Positions 1 to 8,036 of a stretch of DNA of 64,000 nt are shown in pieces (the first letter of the stretch is position 1; the number at the start of each line of letters is the position of its first letter). The stretch lies in assembly GCA_900637705.1 (NCBI GenBank), contig LR134390.1, positions 1,736,001-1,800,000 on the forward strand, written 5' to 3'. The notes below the pieces were generated by a model. That model saw only the letters and a program-made list of their open reading frames with translations, did not search any database and was not told the DNA's origin. The position numbers and the translations under genes were made by a program. The stretch is from Fusobacterium varium. GTDB lineage: Bacteria; Fusobacteriota; Fusobacteriia; Fusobacteriales; Fusobacteriaceae.

Positions 1-373
1 AAAATGTTTAGATAAAAATATAGAGCCTGAATTAAATGGGTGTGAAGCTGAATGCGAGTTCCTGAAACAAGAATTTAAAGGTTTCGGAAATCCACTTGAG
101 CAAACACCTATACTAGATATTAGCAACAGCGATTTGAATGATTATACATTCTTGATAGATACTAAAAAAATGACAGCAGAAGAGTTGAAAGAAATAGAAG
201 AGGATATGAAACCTTTTACAACAAAGATACAAAAGAAAATGTTAGAACTGGAAACAGAAACATTAATTATAAACGGATCCCATCTGGCTACTTGGAAGAT
301 AGACAGCAGAGGTTACAAAAGATTTACTTTCAAGGAACTACCAGAGGATAAAAAAATAAGAGAGGTGGCATAA
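1..373 (+). CDS. YqaJ-type phage nuclease, C-terminal part (5' end outside window)
   Basis: The reading frame is open from the first bases of the window (first full codon at 2), so this is the tail of a longer gene. An apparent TTG start at 134 is not needed. About 123 residues are visible. They contain a helical stretch and then a closing segment of the type ATWK...YKRFTFKEL, which I recognise from the C-terminus of YqaJ-like phage exonucleases. Those nucleases resect double-strand ends so that a RecT annealase can load. The next gene, four bases downstream, is recT, the usual partner, which supports the call. The catalytic part lies outside the window, so activity cannot be judged. Confidence 0.6.
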   Translation, partial: KCLDKNIEPELNGCEAECEFLKQEFKGFGNPLEQTPILDISNSDLNDYTFLIDTKKMTAEELKEIEEDMKPFTTKIQKKMLELETETLIINGSHLATWKIDSRGYKRFTFKELPEDKKIREVA

Positions 374-377
374 AAAT

Positions 378-1370
378 ATGGCAACAGCTAAAAACAAACT
401 AGCAACACTAGATAACACAAGTAATACAGGAGTTCCAGCACTTAAAAGTATGCTGGCAACTCAAGCTATTAAGAAGCAGATTAAATCCCTGCTTGGAGAA
501 AGAGCAGGGCACTTTATGATGGCAATAGTACAGGTAGTGGAGGGAACACCTCAGCTTCAACAGGCAGACCCTCAAAGCATTATCAATGCTGCTATTGCTT
601 CAGCAGTTCTCAACTTACCAATAGAAAAGAATCTAGGGTTTGCCTATATAGTTCCCTACAATGATAGAGAAAGAGGAATGATAGCGCAGTTCCAGATGGG
701 GTATAAGGGATATATTCAGTTAGCTCTTAGAAGTGGAGAATATAAGTTCATCAATGCAGTACAAGTCAAAGAGGGGGAACTACAAGGGTATAACCTTCTT
801 ACAGGAGAACTTCAACTTGAATTTATAGATGACATTGATAAGAGGGAAGAGGCTAGGACTATTGGTTATGCTTCTTATATAGAATTTAATAATGGATTTA
901 GGAATACTCTTTTTATGACAGAGGCACAGGTTAAAAATCATGCTAAAAAATATAGTCAGTCATACCAATATGATTTAAGTAAAGGAAAGAAAAATTCTAA
1001 TTGGAGCAAGAACTTTGAGGCTATGGCATTAAAAACAGTTCTCAAATTAAATTTAAGCAAGTATGGAGCTTTATCAGTGGAAGTACAGAAGGCTCTACAA
1101 ACTGATGGACTGGTAGTTGACGAGATAGAAGAAGATGGAACTATCATAGGACAATTTACAGACAATACAGGTGATGAAATAGAAGTGATTAATAACATCA
1201 AGGCAACTGATGAGGATAGAGTAAGACTTCTGAAACAGTCTGAGCCTTTAAAAATAAATTTAGTGGAAGTTGTAAAAAAAGAACTGAAAATCGATTTTGA
1301 AACTATGACTAAAAATCAAGCAAAAGAAATTGAAGAATACATAGACACTAAACTTGAAGAAACAATGTAA
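378..1370 (+). CDS. recT: RecT family single-strand annealing protein
   Basis: This 330-residue protein has the RecT core: a segment around residues 80-130 with LNLPIEKNLGFAYIVPY followed by FQMGYKGYIQLALRSG. The tail is acidic and poorly conserved. RecT proteins coat single-stranded DNA left by a partner exonuclease and promote annealing and strand exchange in phage recombination. The gene follows the YqaJ-like nuclease by four bases, so the two are very probably co-transcribed and form a nuclease-annealase pair. Length is slightly above the usual 270-310 residues because of the C-terminal extension. The family call is firm; the in vivo role (phage replication or repair) is inferred. Confidence 0.93.
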   Translation: MATAKNKLATLDNTSNTGVPALKSMLATQAIKKQIKSLLGERAGHFMMAIVQVVEGTPQLQQADPQSIINAAIASAVLNLPIEKNLGFAYIVPYNDRERGMIAQFQMGYKGYIQLALRSGEYKFINAVQVKEGELQGYNLLTGELQLEFIDDIDKREEARTIGYASYIEFNNGFRNTLFMTEAQVKNHAKKYSQSYQYDLSKGKKNSNWSKNFEAMALKTVLKLNLSKYGALSVEVQKALQTDGLVVDEIEEDGTIIGQFTDNTGDEIEVINNIKATDEDRVRLLKQSEPLKINLVEVVKKELKIDFETMTKNQAKEIEEYIDTKLEETM

Positions 1371-1424
1371 ATTCAAAATAATAAGGGATTGGGTGCTTCC
1401 CTTTCCCTTACCTAAAGGTGATTT

Positions 1425-1658
1425 ATGAAAGAAAGAAAATCAGGAATAACTTATAAAAAAGCTACTAGAAAGAGAAAAAAGAAAATGGCTGAACTGGAAA
1501 GGCTATGTCGGATTGATTGGAGAATTGACAATAATACTCTAATAAAAAAACTTAGTATTTCCAAAACAGAATTTTATAGAAATTTTAAGAAAAAAGCTGA
1601 TGAATTAAGAAAAATAAATAGTAAAGAATCTTTATTTAATCTTTCCCAATTTTATTAA
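1425..1658 (+). CDS. small basic protein with possible helix-turn-helix
   Basis: This is a 77-residue, very lysine/arginine-rich protein in the phage-like block downstream of recT. Residues 1-25 are almost entirely basic. Residues 35-60 (NTLIKKLSISKTEFYRNFKKK) look like a small helix-turn-helix, which would fit a DNA-binding role. The start is preceded by a weak AAAGGTG ribosome binding site. I do not recognise the family. The position among small co-directional genes suggests a phage replication or regulatory accessory. Confidence 0.55.
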   Translation: MKERKSGITYKKATRKRKKKMAELERLCRIDWRIDNNTLIKKLSISKTEFYRNFKKKADELRKINSKESLFNLSQFY

Positions 1659-1700
1659 AAATGGGAAAAATAACAATTAATTCAGAAAAGGAGAAGATGA

Positions 1701-1934
1701 ATGTCTATTTTAAGATTAGGAGATAAAGAATATAAAATATATCTCATAAATGGAAGAAATGAAGCATTTCCACCTAAAACAGAAAAAGAAAGAATGACAA
1801 TTGAAAATATTTTAACCAATATATCCCTAACAATTGACTTAAAAGCTGATACAGAAACAATAAGAGCAATTATATATAAAAAGTTAAAAAATACCAAGAT
1901 AAAGTTTAAAAATATAAAAATAAGAGAAATTTAG
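1701..1934 (+). CDS. hypothetical phage-region protein
   Basis: This is a 77-residue protein of unknown family. A good ribosome binding site (AAAAGGAG) sits at about 1686-1693, and the gene runs into the next small ORF with an 8-base gap. The sequence begins with a short beta-like stretch (SILRLGDKEYKIYLING) and ends with a basic helical tail. The first line resembles the start of small phage tail or scaffold-type proteins, but that is too weak to name. No membrane segment or signal peptide is visible. Confidence 0.5.
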   Translation: MSILRLGDKEYKIYLINGRNEAFPPKTEKERMTIENILTNISLTIDLKADTETIRAIIYKKLKNTKIKFKNIKIREI

Positions 1935-1942
1935 GAGTGGAT

Positions 1943-2032
1943 ATGAAAATAAAAAAATATGGAAATATCTATAATAATTATTTAGGAATTAGATTAAGCT
2001 TTTGGGAATGGATAAGAAGGAGACTTAAATGA
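1943..2032 (+). CDS. 29-residue small ORF in phage operon
   Basis: The ORF starts with ATG after GGAGTGG and ends in a TGA that overlaps the ATG of the next ORF (ATGA at 2029-2032), the pattern of translational coupling. The product is short and basic with aromatic residues (LSFWEWIRRRLK at the C-terminus), which could form an amphipathic helix. The function is unknown; the case for it being real is the ribosome binding site and the coupling. Confidence 0.4.
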   Translation: MKIKKYGNIYNNYLGIRLSFWEWIRRRLK

Positions 2033-2184
2033 AAAGAATTTTAATAGCAAGTAATGGAGAAAAAATATTTATGATAGAAAAAGAAAATCAAACACTAATA
2101 AATATAGGAAAAACAATTAATAGATTACCCTTTAACATAGAGCAAACAATAAATTATTTAAGAATAATTGGAATAATAAAATAA
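2029..2184 (+). CDS. 51-residue small ORF in phage operon
   Basis: This ORF overlaps the previous small ORF by four bases (ATGA) with AGAAGGAG just upstream, so translation is probably coupled. The protein is 51 residues, mixed charged and hydrophobic, with no membrane segment that I can see. I do not recognise it. It is the last gene of the first co-directional run before a new promoter at 2270. Confidence 0.45.
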   Translation: MKRILIASNGEKIFMIEKENQTLINIGKTINRLPFNIEQTINYLRIIGIIK

Positions 2185-2269
2185 ATTAAAAAAATGAACA
2201 TTGGCAAGTGAATAATACTGAGGATTCCCTAAACTTTATTTGGGAGTTGGTAGAGTATAATAAAAACCC

Positions 2270-2314
2270 TTGACAATTACGTGACTAATATATATAATTA
2301 AGTTAGTCTCGTAA
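2270..2314 (+). promoter_or_regulatory. consensus sigma-70 promoter with palindromic operator
   Basis: TTGACA at 2270-2275 and TATAAT at 2293-2298 are separated by exactly 17 bases. The -10 box lies between the arms of a near-perfect inverted repeat: TTACGTGACTAA at 2277-2288 and TTAGTCTCGTAA at 2303-2314, with one mismatch. That arrangement is typical of a repressor site. The natural candidate repressor is the AbrB-like gene that starts at 2329, through autoregulation; this last step is inference. Confidence 0.8.
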
Positions 2315-2328
2315 GAAGGAGAAACAAT

Positions 2329-2504
2329 ATGGAAAAAAGAGATTTGAATATTTCTTTTTACAAAGCTGGTAATGGTGGAATTTCTACAAGAATTAATCTT
2401 CCTAAAAATGGGTTGAAAAGATAGGAGTTTCTAATGAAGAAAGAGGAATAGAATTAATTCTTGATGAAGAAAAACAAACTATTACTATAATGAAAAAGAA
2501 ATAA
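2329..2504 (+). CDS. AbrB/MazE-like DNA-binding protein (frame broken by 1-nt loss)
   Basis: Read in one frame the gene stops at 2422-2424 after residue 31. Adding one base in the A-run at 2404-2408 restores a 58-residue protein: an N-terminal SFYKAGNGGISTRINLPK, then WVEKIGVSNEERGIELILD and a closing ITIMKKK. This is the swapped-hairpin AbrB layout seen in small regulators and antitoxins. It has a good ribosome binding site (AGAAGGAG) and its own consensus promoter with a palindrome over the -10 box. No obvious toxin gene follows at once. The break matches the other A/T-run losses in this window, so the gene is probably intact in the cell. Confidence 0.65.
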
Positions 2505-2510
2505 AAAAAT

Positions 2511-2544
2511 CTCCTGTTAGTTCCCTTACGAGTTCCAACAGGAG
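2511..2544 (+). terminator. hairpin after AbrB-like gene
   Basis: CTCCTGTT at 2511-2518 pairs perfectly with AACAGGAG at 2537-2544 around an 18-base loop. There is no U-tract after it, so it may be a weak terminator or an mRNA-processing hairpin. The loop holds CTTACGAG, the complement of CTCGTAAG in the right operator arm upstream. Confidence 0.45.
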
Positions 2545-2550
2545 TAGCTA

Positions 2551-2586
2551 TGTAGTACATAACCGTGACAAGTATATTGTACTACA
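2551..2586 (+). promoter_or_regulatory. inverted repeat upstream of antirepressor operon
   Basis: TGTAGTACA at 2551-2559 and TGTACTACA at 2578-2586 form perfect 9-base arms around 18 bases, 37 bases ahead of the next start codon. The spacing fits an operator or dimeric regulator site. The sequence between the arms is promoter-like (GTGACA, TATATT) but not a clean consensus. Confidence 0.5.
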
Positions 2587-2622
2587 CTAACTCCAAAAAT
2601 ACAAGTTTTAGGAGGGAAAAAT

Positions 2623-2913
2623 ATGTTAAATGATGATGCAAAAATGGTGATTGAATTTATTGATGGATGCAGAGGAACTCTTATGATTAAAGATGACTTG
2701 CATATTAAAATGGAATTTATGTATAGTGTTCTTCATAAGGTAGAAACTGCAATCAAAACGTTACCAAATGGGGAAGAACTATATTTAGAATTAGAAGATG
2801 CTGTGATAGACACTATTAATCTTGCTAAAGATACTTATTTTGAATATGGGGATAATTTTGCTCAAGTCAGAGAAAGCAGATTTTTTAGAAAAGTAAATGA
2901 GGAGGTATCGTAG
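2623..2913 (+). CDS. hypothetical phage-region protein
   Basis: This is a 96-residue acidic, mostly helical protein with a strong ribosome binding site (AGGAGGG at about 2611-2617). I recognise no domain. It ends two bases before the antirepressor start and carries that gene's ribosome binding site within its last codons, so the two are translated from one message. A role in the lysis-lysogeny regulatory module is possible only from position. Confidence 0.55.
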   Translation: MLNDDAKMVIEFIDGCRGTLMIKDDLHIKMEFMYSVLHKVETAIKTLPNGEELYLELEDAVIDTINLAKDTYFEYGDNFAQVRESRFFRKVNEEVS

Positions 2914-2914
2914 T

Positions 2915-3658
2915 ATGAATGAACTAATTACAATCAAAAATGTAAGAGGATATGCTGATGAAAAAGGAACTGTATATCTTAATTTAGAAGATGTGGCAAG
3001 AGGGTTAGGATTTGAAAGAGAAAAAAACGGGAAAATGTATGTAATGTGGGATAGAGTTAATAAATATCTTGAAGAATTATCTTTCCACACAAGTGTGGAA
3101 AGCAATTTTATTCCAGAGAATGTATTTTATAAACTTTGTATGAAAGCTAACAATGAAGTAGCTAGAAAATTTCAAGATTTAGTATGTGATGAAATACTTC
3201 CATCTATCAGAAAGAATGGAATGTATGTAGTAGATAACTTACTGGATAATCCAGATTTAGCAATACAAGCTTTTACAAAGCTGAAAGAAGAAAGAGAGAA
3301 AAGAAAAGAATTAGAAATAGTATTAAAAGAGAATAAACCAAAAGTTATTTTTGCAGAGGCAGTAGAAGCTTCTAAAACTTCTATTTTGATTGGAGAATTA
3401 GCTAAATTATTAAAACAAAATGGGCATGATATAGGACAAAAAAGATTATTCTCTTGGTTAAGAGAACAAGGATTTTTAATTAAAAGGGAAGGATCAGAAT
3501 ATAATATGCCTACTCAAAAATCAATGGATTTAGGACTATTTGAAATTAAAGAGACTGCTATAACTCATTCAGATGGGCATATAACAGTAAATAAAACACC
3601 TAAAGTAACTGGAAAAGGACAAATATACTTTATGAACAAGTTTAAAACAGCAGCATAA
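2915..3658 (+). CDS. phage antirepressor with KilAC domain
   Basis: The start at 2915 is chosen because GAGGAGG lies at 2899-2905; a longer frame from 2897 has none. The 247-residue protein has an N-terminal BRO/Ant-like domain (residues 1-105, with LNLEDVARGLGF and later ARKFQDLVCDEILPSIRKNG). A charged linker helix follows at about 125-150, then a C-terminal KilAC domain with GHDIGQKRLFSWLREQGFL and the terminal KVTGKGQIYFMNKF. Such proteins bind DNA or phage repressor and switch lysogens to lytic growth. The gene sits just upstream of the integrase, as expected for a regulatory module. Confidence 0.88.
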   Translation: MNELITIKNVRGYADEKGTVYLNLEDVARGLGFEREKNGKMYVMWDRVNKYLEELSFHTSVESNFIPENVFYKLCMKANNEVARKFQDLVCDEILPSIRKNGMYVVDNLLDNPDLAIQAFTKLKEEREKRKELEIVLKENKPKVIFAEAVEASKTSILIGELAKLLKQNGHDIGQKRLFSWLREQGFLIKREGSEYNMPTQKSMDLGLFEIKETAITHSDGHITVNKTPKVTGKGQIYFMNKFKTAA

Positions 3659-3664
3659 TAAATC

Positions 3665-3697
3665 AATCCTCAGTATTAATTTACTGGGGATTTTTTA
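3665..3697 (+). terminator. intrinsic terminator after antirepressor
   Basis: ATCCTCAGTA and TTACTGGGGAT form a stem with one G-U pair around a short loop, followed directly by a T-run. It lies just past the antirepressor stop and before the recombinase transcript. Confidence 0.7.
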
Positions 3698-3711
3698 TAG
3701 GAGGAAAATTT

Positions 3712-3810
3712 ATGATTATAAGAGATAAAAAAACTTTAACAGAAAAAGAACTGCTGGAATTACAAAATAGTATAAAAAAACTATATGATATGCAAGAAGG
3801 GGAACAATGA
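3712..3810 (+). CDS. 32-residue leader ORF of the recombinase gene
   Basis: ATG follows AGGAGG, and the stop codon overlaps the recombinase start as ATGA (3807-3810). The product is a short, charged, probably helical peptide. Its clear ribosome binding site and stop-start overlap suggest that it couples ribosomes onto the recombinase. I cannot name a function for the peptide itself. Confidence 0.5.
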   Translation: MIIRDKKTLTEKELLELQNSIKKLYDMQEGEQ

Positions 3811-5159
3811 AAGAAACAAAAAAGGCAATAGCATATTTTAGAGTAAGTACAGATATGCAAAGAGACGACCTCTCCCTTGAAACACAAGAAAAGGGAGGGG
3901 AGATCTTTGCAAGAGATAATGGTATTGAAATAGTAAAGAAATTTACTGATGTTATGTCTGGAGGAAACAGAAATAGAAAGGGATTTCTTGAAGCTCAAAA
4001 ATATTTAGAAGATCATAAAAATGAAATAGATTATTTTATAGCTTATGATGTTAGTAGAATAGCAAGAGATGCCTTTGCTTTCCTTTCCCTCTTCAATAAA
4101 TTAAATATATTGGGAGTAAAGTTGAAATTAATAAATAATCCTAATTTGGATAGTGACAGCCCTATGGGAAAGTTGATTTTAACTATATTAGCTGCTATCT
4201 TTGAGTTTTTCCGATTTGATAATGCAGATAGAGTAAGAGATAATATGATTATAAGAGTTAAAGAAGGAAAGAGAATGAACAATGCACCCTTTGCTTATAG
4301 AATGATAAATAAAAAAATGGTAGTAGTTCCTGAAGAGGCAGAGTTAATAAAATTTATCTATAATGAATATTTAAAAGGACATGGAATAGTAGCTCTTGAA
4401 AGAATGACTGGCAAGGATAGAAGCACCATAAAGCAATGGTTAAATAATAAAGTTTATGCTGGATATAATGTATTCGGTGCTAGAAAAATGAATAAAACTA
4501 CTTTTAAGCCCATGAAAAACCCAGATACAAATAAAATTGTAGAAGCGAAAGGAGATTGGGAACCTATAATTGATATAGAAACATGGGAAAAAGTGGCAAC
4601 TAGAATGAATAATAATAAAGAATTCAGAATAAGAAATATGGAAAAAACTTCTTATTTACTATCAGGTCTTTTATTCCATACTTGTGGTTCTAAATTTAGA
4701 GGAAATGCAGGCAGAAAAGGAACTTATTATTATAGATGTATAGGCTGTAACAGAAGTATAAAAACTGATATTATAGATGAAAAAGTTCTTAATGAGTTGT
4801 TTAATAATGAATTTCTAAAAGAATTGAATAAAAGTACAGGAAAAGTGGAAAATAAGAAAGAAAAAGAATTGATAAAATTAAAAAACTATAAAATTTCTCT
4901 AAAAAATAAAGAAAAGAAATTGATAGATTTATATACAGAAGATTTAATCTCCAAAGATGAATATATAAACAGAAAAAATGAAATTAAAAATTCTATAATA
5001 AATACAGAGGCAGAATTAATCCTATTAGAAAATGAAAAGGAAGAAAAGAAACAAAATGTTGACTTTTCTAAAATGTTTATAGCTGCACTTAGTAATTTAA
5101 AAAATGCAGAGAGTAAGCAGGAAGCTAATAAGATCCTAAAAATGATAATAAAAAAATAG
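3807..5159 (+). CDS. large serine recombinase (phage integrase type)
   Basis: The 450-residue protein begins with the resolvase catalytic domain: YFRVST with the nucleophile Ser14, then the YDVSRIARD segment with catalytic arginines. Next come a recombinase domain (about residues 170-270), a zinc-ribbon-like part with CG and CIGC cysteines near 295-320, and a long lysine/glutamate coiled coil (about 360-430). This layout is that of large serine integrases, which recombine attP with attB. It is the last gene before chromosomal metabolism (fruA), so one attachment site of the element should lie within about 5160-5250. I could not identify the core because the other junction is outside the window. 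Confidence 0.92.
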   Translation: MKETKKAIAYFRVSTDMQRDDLSLETQEKGGEIFARDNGIEIVKKFTDVMSGGNRNRKGFLEAQKYLEDHKNEIDYFIAYDVSRIARDAFAFLSLFNKLNILGVKLKLINNPNLDSDSPMGKLILTILAAIFEFFRFDNADRVRDNMIIRVKEGKRMNNAPFAYRMINKKMVVVPEEAELIKFIYNEYLKGHGIVALERMTGKDRSTIKQWLNNKVYAGYNVFGARKMNKTTFKPMKNPDTNKIVEAKGDWEPIIDIETWEKVATRMNNNKEFRIRNMEKTSYLLSGLLFHTCGSKFRGNAGRKGTYYYRCIGCNRSIKTDIIDEKVLNELFNNEFLKELNKSTGKVENKKEKELIKLKNYKISLKNKEKKLIDLYTEDLISKDEYINRKNEIKNSIINTEAELILLENEKEEKKQNVDFSKMFIAALSNLKNAESKQEANKILKMIIKK

Positions 5160-5205
5160 AAATAGATGATAATAAAGAAGTTTTCATTCATCTTAATTTT
5201 TAAAA

Positions 5206-5238
5206 AAAGACCAATTAGCAATAAGCCGATTGGTCTTT
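5206..5238. terminator. bidirectional terminator between integrase and fruA
   Basis: AAAGACCAAT at 5206-5215 and ATTGGTCTTT at 5229-5238 are perfect 10-base arms around a 13-base loop, with A/T runs on both sides. It can end the rightward recombinase transcript and the leftward fru operon. Confidence 0.85.
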
Positions 5239-5251
5239 CTCTTTATCTAAT

Positions 5252-7108
5252 CTAAAGTTCATTTACTGGTTTTTTCCAAGCTCCTAATATAAAGGCTGTA
5301 ACCAGCGATCCAATAATTACTGATACAAGGTACATTACTGGGTTAGTAACTACTGGGAAAACAAATATTCCACCATGTGGTGCTGGTAATAATACTCCAA
5401 AGAACATTGACAGTCCTCCAGCGATTGCTGCTCCTATTACACTTGCAGGGATAACTCTTATTGGGTCAGATGCTGCAAATGGAATAGCTCCTTCTGTAAT
5501 AAATGATAATCCCATAATGTAGCAAACTTTTCCTGCTTCTCTTTCATCTTTAGTAAATTTATTTCTAAAGAATGTAGTTGCCAAAGCTATTCCTAAAGGC
5601 GGTACCATACCTCCTGCCATTACAGCAGCATGAGGTGCATAGTTTCCAGCCGCTATCATAGCGATTCCAAAAGTGAAGCTCGATTTATTTACTGGACCTC
5701 CCATATCTACTGCCATCATTCCTGCTAATACAGCTCCAAGAAGGATAAGGTTTCCTGTACCTAAAGTTTCAAGAAAATTAGTAACTCCTGTGTTCAATGC
5801 TGCAATTGGGTCTATAATCACTCCATACATTAAGGCACCTGTAATAAATATACCAAACAATGGATATAGAAGAACTGGTTTGATACCTTCTAAACTTTCA
5901 GGAAGTTTACCGAATACCTTCTTCAACAATACAACACTGTAACCACCAAGGAATCCACCTATAAGTCCACCTAAGAATCCTCCTCCATTATTCAGAGAAA
6001 TAAGTCCCCCTACCATTGCTGGAGCAAATCCCGGTCTGTCAGCTATACTCATTCCAATGAATCCTGCCATTACTGGAACCATAAGGAAAAATGCATTTCC
6101 TCCCCCAATATCACTTAATAATTTTGCTAAAGGATTAAATGATGGGTCACTTGGATCACTTGCATGTATACCAAACATAAATGAAAGTGCTATTAATATT
6201 CCTCCTCCTACAACGAATGGAAGCATATTTGAAACCCCTGACATTATATGTTTATAGAATCCTGTTCTTTCTTTTTTAGAAGAAGATGATGTTTTTTCTC
6301 CTGATACTGAATATATTGGTGCTGTTTGAGCCACAGCATTTTTTATAAGTTTTTCAGGATTTTTTATTCCTTCTTTCACAGGAACAATCTCAACATGTTT
6401 TCCTGCAAATCTATCCATTTCAACGTTTTTATCTGCTGCTACAATTATTCCCTTTGCATTTTTTATCTCTTCATCTGTCAGTTCATTTTTTACACCAGTT
6501 GAACCATTTGTTTCAACTTTTATATTAATTCCCATAGCAAGAGCTTTTTTGATAAGAGCATCAGCAGCCATATAAGTATGAGCTATTCCTGTAGGACAAG
6601 CTGTTACTGCCAGTACTTCTGGCATTCCTGTATCTCTTTTATCATGCTCTTCCCCTTTTTCCGTATCTATTGATAATATTTCTATTACTTCTTTTGGTGA
6701 AGTAGCATTTAAAAGTCTTTCTCTTATATCATCATCTAATAATGTTGTTGTAAGTTTTGACAAAACTTCTATATGAGTATCAGAAGCATTTGCTGGAGCT
6801 GCAATCATAAAAAATAATTTTGAAGGTTCTCCATCTAACGAATCGTAGTCTACACCTGCTTTAGATAATCCAAAAGCAATACTTGGAACTTTTACTGCAC
6901 TCGTTTTAGCGTGAGGAATAGCTATCCCTTCTTCCAGTCCAGTTGAACTTTGTGATTCTCTTTTTAATATTTCTTTCTTATACTCTTCCTTGTCATTAAG
7001 TTTCCCTGCTGCATTTAACATTTCTACCAGTTCATCAATAATTTGTCCCTTATTAGTTCCTTTTAAATCAAGGTTGATACAATTTTCAGAAAGCATATTG
7101 TTTATCAT
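5252..7108 (-). CDS. fruA: PTS fructose transporter subunit IIABC
   Basis: This 618-residue single-chain PTS permease imports fructose and phosphorylates it to fructose 1-phosphate. The order is IIA (1-150, with the phosphorylated histidine in GIAIPHAKTSAV), then IIB (about 165-265, with the active cysteine in VTACPTGIAHTYMAADAL), then IIC from about 290 to the end, with repeated membrane spans and PHGGIFVFPV near the C-terminus. The length is normal for FruA of the IIABC type. It is the last gene of fruR-fruK-fruA, 12 bases after fruK, so its product feeds FruK directly. No separate HPr domain is present. Confidence 0.95.
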   Translation of the reverse strand: MINNMLSENCINLDLKGTNKGQIIDELVEMLNAAGKLNDKEEYKKEILKRESQSSTGLEEGIAIPHAKTSAVKVPSIAFGLSKAGVDYDSLDGEPSKLFFMIAAPANASDTHIEVLSKLTTTLLDDDIRERLLNATSPKEVIEILSIDTEKGEEHDKRDTGMPEVLAVTACPTGIAHTYMAADALIKKALAMGINIKVETNGSTGVKNELTDEEIKNAKGIIVAADKNVEMDRFAGKHVEIVPVKEGIKNPEKLIKNAVAQTAPIYSVSGEKTSSSSKKERTGFYKHIMSGVSNMLPFVVGGGILIALSFMFGIHASDPSDPSFNPLAKLLSDIGGGNAFFLMVPVMAGFIGMSIADRPGFAPAMVGGLISLNNGGGFLGGLIGGFLGGYSVVLLKKVFGKLPESLEGIKPVLLYPLFGIFITGALMYGVIIDPIAALNTGVTNFLETLGTGNLILLGAVLAGMMAVDMGGPVNKSSFTFGIAMIAAGNYAPHAAVMAGGMVPPLGIALATTFFRNKFTKDEREAGKVCYIMGLSFITEGAIPFAASDPIRVIPASVIGAAIAGGLSMFFGVLLPAPHGGIFVFPVVTNPVMYLVSVIIGSLVTAFILGAWKKPVNEL

Positions 7109-7120
7109 AATTTGTCCCCC

Positions 7121-8035
7121 TTATTTAATTTTTTTAATTTTAATATCTTTTAATAAATTCTCCATAGTTTCCAGTGTTGTCAATCCTTCAGAAAATGCAG
7201 TAGCACTTCCTGATGCAATACCATATTTATATGAATCTTCTATTGAATTTCCACCTGTTATTCCATATATAATTCCTGCTACCATTGAATCCCCTGCTCC
7301 TACTGAACTTACAAGTTTTCCAACAGGTGCATTTCCGAGATATACTCCACTTTCAGTTATCAGCATAGAACCATCTTTTCCCATAGATACTATGACATTT
7401 TCACTTCCCATAGTTCTCAACTTTTCTCCAGCTTCCATTATTTCTTCAATTGTTTTAAGTTCTTTTTCAAAGAATTCAGAAAGTTCATTTTTATTTGGTT
7501 TAGTTAGATATACTCCTGCTTCAAGAGAAAATTTAAAAGGTTCATCTCTAGTATCAAGTATAACTTTTACACCTTTTGGAATTTTTTTTATAATATCCTT
7601 GTATATCTCATTTCCCATAGTTTTGGGAACACTTCCTGACAATACCAGTACATCTCCATCTTTTATCTTCTTTAAGCTGTCTAAAAGTTCTTTTTTATTT
7701 TCTTCAGTAATTACTGGTGATTTACCTGATATCTCACTCTCTTTTTCTTCTGTTTTCATTTTTATATTTATTCTTGTATTCTCTGCAAGTTCTACAAAGT
7801 TTCCTTCAACTCCATATGTCTTCAGGCTGTTTTTTATATAGTCCCCTGTAAACCCACCTACAAAGCCAAGTGCTGTATTTTCTCTTCCAAAATTTTTTAA
7901 AACTTTAGATACATTTATACCTTTTCCACCAGCTAGAGTATATCCATCTTTAAGTGAATTTAATTCTCCCTCTACAAATTTATCCATCACAATATAATAA
8001 TCTATAGCAGGATTTAAAGTTACAGTATAAATCAT
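7121..8035 (-). CDS. fruK: 1-phosphofructokinase
   Basis: The 304-residue protein is a PfkB-family sugar kinase. It has the N-terminal LNPAIDYYI, the glycine pair region LAGGKGINVSKVLKNFG, and the C-terminal signature GAGDSMVAGIIYG that carries the catalytic aspartate. It phosphorylates fructose 1-phosphate to fructose 1,6-bisphosphate in the cytosol. It sits one base after fruR and 12 bases before fruA, the standard fructose operon order, which favours 1-phosphofructokinase over tagatose-6-phosphate kinase. No missing motif was seen. Confidence 0.95.
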   Translation of the reverse strand: MIYTVTLNPAIDYYIVMDKFVEGELNSLKDGYTLAGGKGINVSKVLKNFGRENTALGFVGGFTGDYIKNSLKTYGVEGNFVELAENTRINIKMKTEEKESEISGKSPVITEENKKELLDSLKKIKDGDVLVLSGSVPKTMGNEIYKDIIKKIPKGVKVILDTRDEPFKFSLEAGVYLTKPNKNELSEFFEKELKTIEEIMEAGEKLRTMGSENVIVSMGKDGSMLITESGVYLGNAPVGKLVSSVGAGDSMVAGIIYGITGGNSIEDSYKYGIASGSATAFSEGLTTLETMENLLKDIKIKKIK

Positions 8036-8036
8036 T

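Noticed and set aside
6990-7841. Plus-strand frame of 283 codons opposite fruA and fruK
   Set aside because: It is the complement of conserved fruK codons, has no start signal and a composition typical of shadow frames.
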